64,000 nt of DNA from Isoetes taiwanensis (lineage: Eukaryota > Streptophyta > Lycopodiopsida > Isoetales > Isoetaceae), in contig JAJEKV010000005.1 in the NCBI GenBank assembly GCA_021234155.1, forward strand, positions 18,894,089-18,958,088, read 5' to 3'. Made by a program: the position numbers and the translations under genes. This document shows positions 34,277 to 47,084 of the stretch, in pieces. Positions within the stretch are counted from its first letter, which is position 1. Each line of letters begins with the position of its first letter. The notes beneath the pieces are model-generated. The model had not been told where the DNA came from. It saw nothing but the letters and a program-made list of their open reading frames with translations, and ran no database searches.

Positions 34277-34299
34277 GGGATTGTGAAAGAAAAATTATT

Positions 34300-34516
34300 T
34301 AGTTGTTGTTAGTAGCACAGCAGCAGGTGTTGCAAGGAAGTGCATCTTGTTTCTAGTAGAGCTAGAGTGAAGTGATAATGCCACTAGAGTTAGGATCTAT
34401 ATAAGAGATTAAGGACTCTAGTTGCACTATCACTTCACTCTAGCTCTACTAGCAGTGAACTAAGTGCACTTCCTTGCAACACCCACTTAACTGGTTGTGC
34501 TACTAACACTTAACTA
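34300..34516. mobile_element. MITE-like foldback element
   Basis: The left half (from gttagtagcaca through agtagagctagagtgaagtg) is the reverse complement of the right half (cacttcactctagctctact through tgtgctactaac), with a short central loop near 34396-34412. It is about 215 bp with no coding capacity. Target duplications were not confirmed. Confidence 0.8.
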
Positions 34517-35003
34517 AATGTGCTTTCTCTTCACAACTTTCTTTAAACACTTGGCACTTCTTGTATGCATTGATGCCACGTGTCTCTAAATATAAGACAT
34601 AGGTTGAATAGTCCTATATGACCTATGGCCCAACATTTGTATGTAATAATCTCCTCCCCCTTTTACAACCTTGCCCTCAAGATCATACTCGGATCAATAT
34701 AGTTGTTTTACACTTTTTCCCTTTAGAACAGTAACCATCTATCGTCAGTTGCTTCCTAACTGAACATATTCTTATTCCCTTGCCGACTAAAAAATTGATG
34801 TCTACCTCCAACTTATTGTGGCCTTAATCCCGTAACATATCGTTTAAGATCTTTAATTCAAAGATCTTCTTTAAACTTGATTAATTCAAAGTCAGAGCAC
34901 CATCTGTGCATGACTTGGCATTATACATACTTGAGGTTCTAGATAAACGTCTGCAATTACTCAGCCCTCAGTAGTCATTATCTCCGCTTGTCTAGTACCA
35001 TCA

Positions 35004-35160
35004 TTACTGCAAAGGTTTTTCCCTTGAAAACCTTTCGAGGCAGGGGTTTTTTAATCCTAGTAGTAATGATTGTACTAGCCCATTGTATGGGTCCCATGAC
35101 CTATTGGTCTCCGTGGACGTTAAAAAAACTATTCTATTCTATTCTATTCTTCTCAGTTAG
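35004..35160 (+). pseudogene. LINE 3'-terminal fragment with (attct)n tail
   Basis: The sequence cctttcgaggcaggggttt...ggtctccgtggacg is homologous to 36040-36150 downstream of a LINE coding end. It ends in a pentanucleotide microsatellite (attct) at 35132-35155. Confidence 0.7.
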
Positions 35161-35559
35161 AAGACATTAGCTGGTCGTACTCCTTCAATCTACAGGTGGC
35201 ATCTAAGATCGGCTGGTTCCTTTTCCACTGAATCAGGTATTTCCACAATCCTCGACAATAGCTTCTGATAGTGAGTGTTACAATCACTTCGGGTGCTATA
35301 GGAGGCAAGGCGCTATAGGTATTGCAATGAGCCTAACCCTTGTTTAACTATTGCCCATACATATTTTGGCTTACACGGAATGCCTGTGCACTTTGTTCCT
35401 AGCTTATAAGCTATAGTGGTCCCTTAAGTACTCTTTAGGATATAGCATGGAGAATGTCAATTTCTTAACAAAAAAGGCTTCAAGATCCAACCTTGATCAC
35501 TGGACTAGATCATTGTATGCAATAATAATTCACCTTCCCCTAAGGTCAAAACGGCCCAT

Positions 35560-36186
35560 TACAAGGAGCACATCAACCCCGTGTTAGCCCGGGGCCCACA
35601 GCTCTACCTGCATTCCCAGCTACCCCTGAAAAAGCGCAGACTCATTGCCTCCATTCGCACAGGTGCCCACCATCTTTGCATCGAGACGGGCAGGTGGATT
35701 GGGGAGCCCCGCCAGGACAGGCTCTGTCAGTGCTGTCAAACGGGTGCCATTGAGGATGAGTCTCACACTTTCCAGAGTTGCCCAGCGTTCAGTCAGATCC
35801 GGGCTAGATACGCTCCCTTAGTACGGCCGGACTTGCCCCTACATTTGCGGATGAACACACCGTCAGTACGTGCCCTGGGGTTGTACATTCAGGAGGTAAT
35901 GGACCTGCGAGCTCACCTTTGCCCCCGCCTGGTTGCCCGCTGATTAGGCACTACGGGTGCGGTGCATGAGTGTATATATTTATGTGTTTTTGCATTTTAT
36001 ATATTAGGACAGTTTGTCAGCAGGCTGATTGCTGCCACGGTTTTTCCCTCGAAAACCCTTCGGGGCGGGGGTTTTTTAATCCGGGTAGTAATCCGCTTGC
36101 TGTGTTTTTGTATTGGGTCCCATAGACCGATTGGTCTCCGTGGACGATAAAAATATCTTCCTTCCTTCCTTCCTTCCTTCCTTCCT
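35560..36186 (+). pseudogene. LINE 3' end: ORF2 C-terminus, 3' UTR and (cctt)n tail
   Basis: The open frame 35581-35943 contains RRLIASIRTGAHHLCIETGR and CQCCQTGAIEDESHTFQSCP, a Cys/His tail typical of non-LTR retrotransposon polyproteins of lower plants and many animals. It is followed by about 200 bases of 3' UTR similar to 35004-35130 and then by a tetranucleotide microsatellite at 36155-36186. The element is 5'-truncated. Confidence 0.75.
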
Positions 36187-38134
36187 AAGGCATTAACTAG
36201 TTAAGACTTTATCTTCGGCCGATCTTGGGTATTTTTTTTCCTTAATATATGTTACTCATATCTACAGTGTATATCATTGGTCCAATATCATTTAAGATCT
36301 AATTCAGGTCACTTGTCAGCTATCCTGACCTTCGTACCTCAAAGTGCCTCATAACCTCAATGTGACTCTGTAATAAGAATTAATTTAGACCTCTTGTTCC
36401 AATAAGTACCTTGAGAGTTTCTCACTTTCTTTAGTGAGAGATTGGAACTCTCATTCTCTATTATTTAATTTCTTCATACCATCAATAATTATGGATTAGT
36501 ATATGCAACCTCACCGGCACAAGTCTTTTGCAAACGTTTGTCTTGCGTAATAGATCCTCTATAGGCGTCCAATCAGGAGCCATATTTGCAACCCTTTACC
36601 CATCGAAATTAATATCATGAGGACGCCAATAATATATAGCCTAGTTGTATAGCACCAATTAATATGATGGTCATAGCATATAGTGCCTTTTTACCACAAG
36701 TTGCTAAATGTTTTCATAGCCCAACTTGCAATCATGCATGGGTGTCTTACTTGAAACTCTAACCTGCATAAAATCTGCACAAAATATCATTTAATTCAAG
36801 GTTAGTTACCTGCCTATCAAGAAAAATTCTTGATACAATTGACAACCTCACTTGATGCAATCGTCATTTATAAGTATTCGCCAATAACTTTCAAGTTTAA
36901 AAATATTTGTTACCCTTAGATCACTCATTTTATTCCATCATAGAATACCCTTATTCTACTCAAATTTGTACTTCCGATACCTCCACTAGATTGCAAGTAA
37001 CATCCTAAAATATTGAAAAATGTGATTATAAAAAACTCGTGCAAAAACCTCAATTCTCGGATCCTTCACATAGAACAATTCTGTTTTCCTTACCTTTCCT
37101 CCCCTTTTAAATGAACAAGCCCTCTTGTTAAGGAATATGGACTGAGGTCCTTTCAAAAGAAGGATTTTATTATGGCAATCTTAACATGTATATTTTGCAT
37201 GTGTTGAACCATCCTAGATTTATAAAAACCCTAGATATTTCAAAAGTAATCGAGAACTTCTTCTTGGCTTCGCTTGAGCACAAAATAGCCCTAACTAAAT
37301 CGAGTATAGCTCATGTTTTACAGTCATTTCTAAGAATTCCACAAAGACTAGTTTCACATTTACAGGACCTCAGGCAGTAAATAAGCAAGTTAGGAAATAA
37401 GCAAATACTCTTACTATTGTTATATGAACACCTTTGCAAGGTTGAAAAGCCTATATTTCAGCAAGAATATTAAATGGCGATACTCCTGTATTCCCCAGAG
37501 TCTCTATGCGAACTGTAACTCTTCGAGATGGAGCCAATCGATTGTAATTTCTGACATCCACCGAGAAGATGCCATTTGAACAATCTGGTTCTTGGATGCT
37601 CCTGGAGCTTAGATGACAGAGAGCATTCAAAAATGATCAACCCTCCTTATTCATGCTCAGTAGACAAAACTAGATTTAGTCAGGTTGATTCTTAAAATAG
37701 AAAACCACTGCTTTGCATATCATCCGCTTGATGCAACTCTCAGATTCAAGCCAGATCATTCTTAATCTGATGTATATTTGAGTTAACTAGGCATCCTAAA
37801 AATAACATTTGCAAAAACCTTCATTGTAACTGTTGTCCATGCCAGACCTTTTAGACTTGGCTATTTTATAAAACATGGCTACCTGTCACACATGATTCGG
37901 AACATGTTGTGTATGTTGATAATTTAATGGTCAAGGCAAAATAACCAAATCGTTTAAAGACGAACAGATGTTACCAAATACTCATGTTAGGACCAGAATT
38001 AACAATTGCTAAAGACAGTAGCTCCTATATGCCAAGAACATCTATATTTGTTCTATTCCGTGATTGTTTCAAGAACATTTTCAACATGTTTTCCTTCATT
38101 TCGTAGTTGATTCTATGTTCTTTGAATTCAAATA
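36187..38134. other. Stretch without recognised genes
   Basis: AT-rich with no coding sequence I can support. The last part should contain the LTR of the copia relic that starts at the PBS at 38135, but its boundaries could not be fixed. Confidence 0.5.
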
Positions 38135-38148
38135 TGGTATCAGAGCAG
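38135..38148 (+). other. Primer-binding site of a copia relic
   Basis: tggtatcagagcag matches the initiator-Met tRNA end and is followed by a decayed gag start (HAYYWIIRVHANLYEKDLWG at about 38195-38260). Confidence 0.65.
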
Positions 38149-40383
38149 ACTTGACTTTGAGGGCGTGCTAAAGGGAAATCAAGACAAAAATTGAAGATTT
38201 ATATCATGCCTATTACTGGATTATTAGAGTACATGCAAACTTATATGAGAAAGACCTGTGGGGAATTGTCAACGGTGATGAACCAAAGTCTGAGATGGAT
38301 GCGAGAGATTTGATAGTTTTTACAAAGGCTTAGGCAAAGAGTCCTAAGTTTGAGGAAATTAAGACCAATGAATTGAGAAAATAGGCCTTGGCTAAATGGA
38401 TACAGAGAGACTAGACAGCAAAGAGCAGGATCCTATGTCATGGTAAATTTTAAAGGCCCTAAATGTTCTTTTATTGAAATTAAGGTTGGCTAAACCTATG
38501 AAAAACAAAAGTTCATAGATGTTTATGTTGGCAAAATTTGATAAAAGAAAGTCCTGTAGTTATCTCCCCACTTGGCTAAAATATAAAATTTATATAATAT
38601 GAAATTCTTGGCCCTACCTATGGCTTATCACTAATAGAGTTGGAGGCTTTGCAGTCTTTACATCGAGGAGAATCTCGCAAATGGGTTTATCCACATTCTC
38701 AGTCACCTACAAGGGCTGCCATCTTCTTTGTCTCTAAGAAGGATGGTTCTTCGTGGTTGGTTGTCGATTACCATGGCCTCAACAAGATCATAGTGCATAA
38801 TCAATGTCTTCTTTCTTTGATTCCAGAGTTGCTTGAGCAGCTCCAAGGCGCAGGTACTTCACCAAGTTTGATCTCCATGGGGCCTACACTTTTATTCAGA
38901 TCAGAAGCTGATGAGTTGAAGACAACTTTTCGAACTTCATATGGTCATTTTGAGTATACTATCATGTCCTTTGGCCTTAACAATACTCCAAAGTCTTTCA
39001 ACACATTGCTAACAATGTTCTTTCTAAGTTTTTGGGCCTCTGTAATATCATTTATTTGGATGATATTGGATTTACTCAAGACTCTAGAGGAGCATGAGGA
39101 GCATGTAAGGTTCGCAAGGAGTTGCGTAGAACATGGATTTTATGCCAAGTCGAGAAGTGTCAATTCAACAAGGACAATGTTGAGTTCTTTGGCTATCATA
39201 TCACACCTCGTGGTGCCTCCATAGATCTAGAGAAGATCTCAGACAGCTTTTGATTGAAAACACCTTCCTTAGTTAACAATATACAATGCTTTTTGGGGTT
39301 TTGCTAATTTTTATAGCCACTTCATCAAGGATTATTTAGAGATTACCTTGCCTTTGACACGTCTTACCAGGAAGAGCATTTTGTTTGAGTGGTTAGTTGA
39401 AGCGGAATCATCATTCTCAATTTGAAGCATGCTCTCATAGCGACATTGTCCTTGCACATCCAAATCCTTTGCATCCTTGTGTTCTCAAACTTGACGCCTC
39501 AGATTTTGCTTTTGGTAGCATCTTGTCACATGAAGGGGATGGTTCTTATAAGAGGAAACACTTTCCACCCAAACAAACTTGTATGTAAACATTTATTTTT
39601 GATACAAAATTGAGAGAAGAAATGAGTATGGAAGAGCACATTGGAACTATTAGGCAAGCAATAAAGCAAATCAGAGGGTATGAACAAAGGATTAGATGAT
39701 GATTTGGTTGTAGGAGCCTTTCTGTTAGACTGCCTAATTCGTACAATAATGTGAAGAACATTATTGGATTGGTTGAGAAGGTAGACCTGGAATGGGCATG
39801 TCAACAGCTACTTTTGGAAGAAAAGAATCAAAAGGGCAGAAAGAAAAGCCCTTCTAAAGATTTTCATGCTTTGGTGACTGGAAGAGAAGAAACTAGAAAA
39901 TGCTACAATTGTGGTCAAATTGGACATCCTAAAGATTGTGCAGAACTTGATAAGAGGACCTGATAAAACAAAAGATAATGGAAGAAAGGAGGAAGAAAAA
40001 GCATATAAAGCCGCCAAAGTGAAGTCCTACATTTCCTCATCTGACTCAGAACGGGATTTGCATAGTTGAAGAACCAATGTGATCAAACTAGCATGGTATG
40101 AGGTTTTTTTTCATTGTTACTCTATTTTCCAAACGTGGTATTTTTAGAATGATAACGGTACTTGTAGAATGCTTGCAATTTTGCTATGACAGATTATACA
40201 TATGAGTAGTTGAATATTTTATGGCACAGACTCATATGGAATTTGGTTAGATTATGGAGCCACGGATCATATGATACCTAACCGAGAACTTTTTGTGGAA
40301 TACCGAGGTGAAACAAGGGTAAAAATAGATAAGGGAAATCTTGATATTGCTGGAGTTGAAAGTATCAAGTTACAAATGCCTAT
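38149..40383 (+). pseudogene. Degenerate copia gag/protease, split by a gypsy fragment
   Basis: The 5' part (38195-38450) shows a copia gag start (LYEKDLWGIVNGDE). The 3' part (39600-40383) has a capsid segment, a zinc knuckle CYNCGQIGHPKDC that is one residue short, and the protease-like DSYGIWLDYGATDHMIPNRE, where the usual DSGA is YGA. Between them lies gypsy sequence (38600-39600). The relic is cut at 40383 by the DIRS-like element. Confidence 0.7.
38600..39600 (+). pseudogene. Gypsy RT/RNase H fragment
   Basis: Pieces include PTRAAIFFVSKKDGSSWLVV, DYHGLNKIIVHNQC, TFRTSYGHFEYTIMSFGLNN and, near 39440, LKLDASDFAFGSILS, an RNase H start. Many frame breaks occur. It is a different lineage from the two chromoviruses. 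Confidence 0.75.
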
Positions 40384-40965
40384 TGAACAAGCGCTGCAAG
40401 AGATGAACAGAGCAAAAAGCCGAATCAGTACCGGCAATTAAGACCTCCTGGTCGGCTGCAATCTGGTCACATTTAGACTTTCGGATTGCCACGCAGACAT
40501 GATCCTAGAAAAAGGTCAGATCCCGCCAACTCAAGTGGAGGGCCTCGAAAATATGGAGAAAGCCAGCAAAACATAAGGTGACTAATGAGGCTTTCATCAA
40601 ATCCCCGCCACCGCAAGGCTCGGAGCAAACGATAAGATAACTAGACGGACGTGAGCAGCAGTGAGGGGCAACTGCGACTGAGGTGTTGGCCGAAGCCGAG
40701 GGGCAGACTGACGGACCAATAGGGGCAAAAGACCCGAACAAGAAGAAGAGGCATTAATCAAACTGTGGAAAAATGAGATGGCAGCAGAAGCACCATTCAT
40801 CGAGGATAGGCGCTAGCAGGAAGACATGGAAGAGGCCAAGAAGGCCGCGACATGGATGGACGAAGCAAGAAGGAAAGGGACACCTTAGGACATGCACCAA
40901 GACCCAAACCACCGTCAGGCAGAGGCATACGCAAGTAGGGTAGAAGCAGCACGGGATTGAAGGAT
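40384..40965 (-). pseudogene. Tyrosine recombinase fragment (DIRS-like)
   Basis: The text VTLCFAGFLHIFEALHLSWR, then DHVCVAIRKSKCDQIAADQE and AGTDSAFCSVHLLQRL, matches the first half of the phage-integrase fold. The position where the first catalytic arginine is expected (GFLR-EL) reads His. The second half with the His-x-x-Arg box and the tyrosine is missing, so it cannot be active. Confidence 0.72.
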
Positions 40966-41149
40966 GGAGGTGAGGATAGGAGCCACAAAAACAGGGGAGA
41001 CTACAGAAAAATGCGGTAAAACATCTGAAACACACAACACGATAACATAATCAAAACCGAATCACATCGCCAACCTTCATTCAAATACACAACATAGAGC
41101 AAATATAGCCACATTTCATTTTTCACCCGCAAGACGTGAGATCGACGGG

Positions 41150-42070
41150 AGCAAAGCCCGAGAAGCCTCATGAAAAAATAATGCATCTACAACAAATGGC
41201 TACCAGGAATTCGTGTCAGAAGCGACCAACAGCCACCAAGGGGCGAAAGACGATAAAAAGACAACCAATGTCACATGGTGCAAAATAGCAGAGACCAAGG
41301 AGGCAGGAGGAAAGCAAAAATTGCTGAACAAGCATTAATTGTAGGAAAAAGCATCAGGGGTAATCTGAAAAGAGTAAGCATCCTTGGTATTGAACACGGG
41401 AAGTAAAGCATTAGACGGGCTAACAAAGCGGCCGACATGGTGAGGGCCTTACTAAGACTCAATCAAGCTAAAAACCTCAGAGGAAAGGGAGAACTCGTCG
41501 AACTTACAAATCTTAGATAAATAGTTAGCCCACTCATTGTCCAAACGGGGAACCCACAATGGCTCGAGTCGAATCTTATGGTGATAACAAAAAATGAAGA
41601 GCTTGACTAAAAGCAAATGGAGAAATAGAGATGGGGAACCACCCTTTTGTAACAAGAATGCGACATTCTGATTATCGCCACGAGCAACCACAACTTAATT
41701 AAAGAGAAGGCTAGCAAAATGGTGCAACAATTGGAGCAGGGCAAACAACTCACCCATGTAGAGGATTGAAGATGCTCGGGTGTGGTAAAAAAGCCATGAA
41801 AGGAGAGAACAATGTACCAGGAATAGACAGCCAACCACCCCAACCCTTGTGAAATCGAGGGTGAGTTTTGTGAGGAGAAGCGGCCAAAGAGGACAACGGT
41901 CAAATCTGAACACAATAGTCTGCCAAAGATATAGCTCGTGACGTGAAAGGGAGGAAAGCTGAAAACGAGTATCCCAAAGCTCGGGGCAGTAGAGATCAGA
42001 GTGAAGACCTGAAGTCAAGACAACACAAAGGTGGCCAAAACTAGACGCAGAAACCAAGAAAGCGGGCAAC
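41150..42070 (-). pseudogene. DIRS-like RNase H and following domain
   Basis: DNQNVAFLLQKGGSPSLFLH and LWVPRLDNEWANYLSKI are typical of DIRS RNase H ends. The downstream segment has GRFVSPSNALLPVF and FPPASLVSAILHHV. Frame breaks occur. Confidence 0.7.
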
Positions 42071-42199
42071 CAAGCGGGCGGAGATTACAGGAGCAACAAG
42101 CAAGCCAGAACATAAAGATAAAGCGCGGAACTTTTTAGAGGCTGAGATGCAGGACAAACCATCATGGGAATCGACTATGAAAACTAAGAAGACAGTGCG

Positions 42200-42900
42200 A
42201 TGAGAAATGTGAAAACGATACTTTTTCTAAGCGAGAAGAAAATTGGCTTGCTGTAAGTAAAAAATAATCTGGACTTGAAGAGACTCGGGCGAGGAGTGAC
42301 ACAGAAACAGGATATCATCAATATATGGGGAGCAACGGATACCCTGAGCACGCCAACGCCAAACCAATTGTCGAATGAGTTTGGTGAACACAAATGGAGC
42401 AGAGTCGAGTCTAAAGGGAAGAACATTGAAGATAAAAAACTGGCCCTCTAGCAAAAAACCAAAAAAAGAATGGTGCGGAGGCTAGATGGAGACATGATGA
42501 TAACCAGATTTCAAGTCTATAGCGAAAAGGAAATCTGCGGGTTTGCAAAGATGAGAGAGCAGGTCCAATGATTCATAGCAAAAAGAAGGGACAAATAAAA
42601 AGGAGTTCAAGACACGCAAATCTAATATAAGACGCCACTTTCCTTGACCTTTAGGGACCACCCCCAACGGGAAACGGAAGAACGGGCAAGAAGGCACAAG
42701 GGAGGCGGCACCGGTATGAAGGAGTTTAAGATGGCAGAACGAGCAACATCAAGCTGAGTGAACAAGGACGAATGATTCTTTGCAAGAAAGGGATTGACAG
42801 GGGGATGAGTAAGCCAAGGCAAATAGTAAGCAAATTGGATCCAGCTGAGCACCTGCTGAGAGGAACAAAATGACCGCCAAAAAGACAAAGCAGACAAGAG
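42200..42900 (-). pseudogene. DIRS-like reverse transcriptase
   Basis: GKWRLILDLRVLNSFLFVPS, FLFAIDLKSGYHHVSI, VLPFRLDSAPFVFTKL and YIDDIL (the catalytic YxDD box) are in the order expected. The upstream FPWL..HPPVNPFLAKNHSS segment fits the DIRS N-terminal RT extension. Confidence 0.8.
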
Positions 42901-43309
42901 GCGATTGAGGACACAGGTACATGACGCAATCGAGTCAGCTACGATGGGATCAATGCCCAGATGAGGAATGCAAGAGGAAAACAGAGTGCAATATGAAACA
43001 ACAACAAATCATTTAAGAAAATAAGATACGAACTAGACCCATAAAAGGAACAACTCTGAAAACAACCCTGGGATGCCCTTAGATACGTACTTAAAACGGG
43101 AAGAATGCTTTGCCTAAAAACAATGTCCAGTGTTTTGAACTACAAGGGGAGATGCACACAGGGGGAGTACGTAACGAGGAATGCACAACAAAACATGACA
43201 AATTCGACCGCGCCCAATAAATGCAAAGAATTGTGTCAGAAAGAGGAATGCAGGGGAATGCCTATGCATAATTAACTTATAATCAACACTTTTGCTAGCA
43301 TGCAAATAG

Positions 43310-44244
43310 TTACAACGAGAAACCAGAGCCTAGAGTTACAACAGTCTGGAAAGAAAGATATACAAGAGAGCTTTGTCTGGCAGAACTAGGGCAACGATCA
43401 AGGCGGCCATGGCGGGCCAATTTCAAGTGGCGGGAATCATCAGCGGATAAAGATAAGCCTGAATGATCAGCAAAGTCAGATGCAGTATTGTACCCTTCAC
43501 GATCTACAATCAAAAGAAATTTCATACGCTGCTGAGTTGCCATCTTACCCTCTTCAATGACTTTTAAGACCGAGTCGGGCACCGCAGGAGCGAGAGAAAA
43601 CAAAGAAGCATACAACTTAAGGGAATCGGTCCTCACTAGCGTATAAAAAATCGCATCGGTGCCTTGAGGAGTCCCGCTTTGAAAGTGGGTAAGGTCCTTG
43701 CCGCCCCCATCCCATACCTCCCCCCAGAGATTCGGCAACCTCGCGGAATGGAGGATCGGGCCGAAGACATGTCTCAGAATCATTAATTTGAGCCATCTAC
43801 AATTCTAAGGATTGAATGCAGTAAAAGATCATAATGAGAGGGAAGCGCCATCGATGGGGTAGGTGGTGGGATGGAAAACAATGGAGGAGGTGCCGCATTT
43901 GAAGTTGCAGGGGCGGGGGAAAAAACAACGGGTGGGGGAGGAGGAGCGGGAGTAGCAGTGGGCATAGCCGAAGAGGGAACCGAAGGCGGAATGGGAGGTG
44001 TGGGAGTACTCGAAAGGGGTGTGGAGAAAAACGCTGATGGCGTAGAGGAAACTCCAAAAGGATTCGAGGAGGAAGAGGGGCCAAATGTCCCAATGGAGAG
44101 GCTACATTTGGAAGAATAGATGAAGGAGCCGTGGGAGAAGAACGAGCATGCCCGATGCCAGCGGGTGCCTGAGTGGCAATACGTTTTCCCCGGCATGCTG
44201 CCGCAACCCCCATGGTCCAACCTATATTGATTGGCATCAGCCAT
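43310..44244 (-). pseudogene. DIRS-like gag region, two overlapping frames
   Basis: The first frame (43783-44244) starts MADANQYRLDHGGCG and is rich in Pro/Ser. The second (43310-43783) starts MILRHVFGPILHS, and its start overlaps the first frame's stop. No zinc knuckle is seen. Assigned by position upstream of the RT. Antisense frames on the plus strand (43871-44119) are composition effects. Confidence 0.45.
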
Positions 44245-44956
44245 CCTGAATGAAAGAATAAGCAGTATTGGAACAAGGAGAATTCAGCTCAGAGGAAACG
44301 CCGACGAGAATTGCTTGCAAGCTACAGGGATATATAGCAGATAGAGCTAAAGAAAACATGTGTCAAAGAAAGCTCAAGCTAAAGATTAATCCTATGTCCA
44401 AAATAGCGTGATGCCAAAACAGATGTCCCTTTTCCCAGAATGATAGTTCTCTTCTATACAAGAAGAGAACCATAGCAATTGTGGCAACATAGTGCAAGCT
44501 GGAAAAATCTTCAATTGTCTACAAGTTCAGATGTGGTATCCTGCAACATAAAATGCGTATGTTATATTCAGGATGGTGAAGGCCACCTTACCCCGAGTAT
44601 TTTAGTACCATGCTTAGAAGTCCAAACAAAATTACATTTTTAACTGTCCTAAAAGCTCGCAACAGTTTGGAAGATGTGTCCAAACAACAATTGGCCTAAA
44701 GAGCACGCTTATATATACGCATAAGCTGCAGCAATCCACAAGAGGCATAACAATTCTCTAACAGCTTTGTTGTCAATCTTTGTCCAAACATCCTTTGGTC
44801 CATGGAAGCACACTTATCTATATGTAAAACATATAAACATGTCATCTTGAAGAATATAGAAATAAGATTGTACGTGAATAGTTTGAGGCGGTGTATGAAC
44901 TAGTTAAAATGTGTTACATATCTATGCAGGTAAGGTACTCAATGTCTCCAGCTACA

Positions 44957-45072
44957 AAAGTACAAAAATCAAACTTCTATGCACATTGGAATTAAGCACA
45001 ACAATTTATCCTAAAAAGTACAAAAATCAAACTTCTATGCACATTGGAATTAAGCACAACAATTTATCCTAA
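44957..45072. repeat. 58-bp tandem duplication
   Basis: aaagtacaaaaatcaaactt...ttatcct is present twice with no or almost no difference, indicating a recent duplication in an AT-rich stretch. 44277-45370 shows no gene. Confidence 0.9.
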
Positions 45073-45369
45073 ACCACGCTAAAACATATCTTTCCTGGAT
45101 ACCTACAATTCATATTTGTTGTACAAACTCAACAATTCTTATTTGTTATATTTAATCATGCAACATAACCATGTAACACCTATTTCAATACAACAAGCAC
45201 CTTTAAACAAATTAATTTGAAGCAATAAGCAATCCTTCTAACACTCTATATCCTCTCAACATTTAAACAAACCCTCAATATTGGATATCTATAAAACCCT
45301 TAAAACATGAAACCCTAAACCGAATACACAATCCAACCCACCCCATCCCCAAACCTGCGTTACTGCTAA

Positions 45370-46890
45370 TTATCTAAGTAAACTCCGATGGTTAAAATGT
45401 TATTATTTTTAAAATATTTTAAGAAGAAAATTTTAGACTGAAATTATTTAAATGATTACGTTTATGTTTTAATTAAAAAAAAAAGTTTATTGCTGATTAA
45501 TTACAATATATTTTATTGTGCTATTAATAAATTGTTCAAAAGCTATTATTAAAACATTAACTTTATCATTTATTAATTTCAATCTGAAACGTTCCTTAAG
45601 AAATTTTTTAAAAGCGTAAAATTTATAAATCGTGAAATTCTTATAATAGTTTCTAAGTCAATCGCTTATGAACCCATCAGATTTCATTTAGAAATTCTAC
45701 AGTGATCAAGTTCTGTAGTGATTTATAATTAAAGTCATGGGACTTAATAAGATCTGCAAACAACATATCATTTGGTTGGTTAGAACCATAAGACTAGAAC
45801 TCTTCAAAGTTAATTTTCTCCACCTATATTTCCTCTTTCTTGCAAAAAGTCAGATCACACCTACAATCACGCATACAAAAAAGTTGAAAGAACTTTAAAG
45901 AAATCAATGCTACTTATTAGCAATAAAAAGTAATAATAAAAGCTCACTTGTGAATGCCTATGCATATCCTCAATCGAGATACATCTAAGTCTTTTTGGAT
46001 CCAAGGCTCACCTTTGAATACCTATGCATATCCGCAATCGAGATCCATCTAAGTTTTTTTGGACCCAAGATTTGTAATAAGGAGATACAATTCTCTTTGA
46101 TACTTTTTATTTCCAACGACACTGAAGCCAAAACCTTTAAGTTTTTCATTGGTTAAGTACCAGCCACGAGTTTGCTATGAAGGTCAAAGTTTGATTTGCC
46201 GAATGCTTCCTCTGCAATGAGGAGCTGCATATGTGGATGTATCTTAAGCTTTGCAAAAATAGAGATGAACTTACAAAAGCTCTCGGTGAGCTTATCGCGA
46301 ATGATGCGAGAAAAACTGCACCGCATCTGCGATGCAACCTTCCAATGGAACGCTCCAAGCAATCTGATTACAAAAAAAACCACAAAAAAGGACTCAAAAG
46401 ACATAAACATAGATAAGTTAAGCAACTAAGGCACTTACTTAGTCGTACTAACTTGAACACACAATAATGAATTCGCAGATTTATCTTCTTCAAATAACTG
46501 GCAGCCAATCTAAAAATGGGTACGAATTAGTTCAAATATACTAAATTTTTATCTAAGTAAACTCCATATGATTTGATTAAAAAAATAATAATAAAAAAAT
46601 TTAAATATTTTAAGAAGAAAATTTTAGATTGAAATTAATTAAACGATTATGTTTATCTTTTAATAAAAGAAGGGTAGTTTATTGCTTAATTTTAATATAT
46701 TTTACTGTACTAATAATAAATTGTTTAATAGCTATTATTAAAACATTAACTTTATTATTTATTAATTTCAACCTAAAACTTTTCTCAAAATACTTGTAAA
46801 AGTGTAAAATTCATAAATTGTGAAATTCTCATAATAGTTTCTAAGTCAAAGCTTATCAACCCATCAGATTTCATTTAGAAATTATCATGA
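45370..46890. repeat. Direct repeats of about 340 bp
   Basis: 45375-45710 and 46553-46890 align along their length (shared pieces: aagaagaaaattttaga, attaaaacattaacttta, gtttctaagtcaa, cccatcagatttcattta). They could be LTRs of a small element or duplicated intron-like DNA. Between them, 46150-46430 has short open frames on both strands without a known domain. TG...CA ends and target duplications were not found. Confidence 0.6.
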
Positions 46891-47084
46891 TGGCCACGTT
46901 AAATCACTGAAAGTTGAAATTTTATATTATTGAAATATCTAATTGTAAATATATTCAAGTGAAAATTAGTTCGGAAAGCAATTTTATTTTTTGATAAACA
47001 TTACAGTTTAAATTTGAAGATAAACTTATATAATTAAAACTTATAAAAAATTTAACAATCGAGAAGAATTAAACAATACAATGT

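Larger units (their letters stand above)
40384..44276 (-). mobile_element. DIRS-order (tyrosine recombinase) retroelement, degenerate
   Basis: The minus-strand order is Pro-rich gag-like ORF, second gag-like frame, RT, RNase H, a GRFVSPSNALLPVF...PDAFSYN segment typical of DIRS polyproteins, and a tyrosine recombinase. The recombinase is cut off at 40384, next to the copia relic. Terminal repeats were not located. This order is known from DIRS, Ngaro and PAT groups of fungi, animals and green algae. Confidence 0.75.

Noticed and set aside
37984-38134. LTR ending at the copia primer-binding site
   Set aside because: An LTR is expected here, but no second copy or clear TG...CA boundary could be found in the window.
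43871-44119. Gly/Glu-rich plus-strand open frame
   Set aside because: Antisense of the Pro/Ser-rich gag-like frame of the DIRS-like element.
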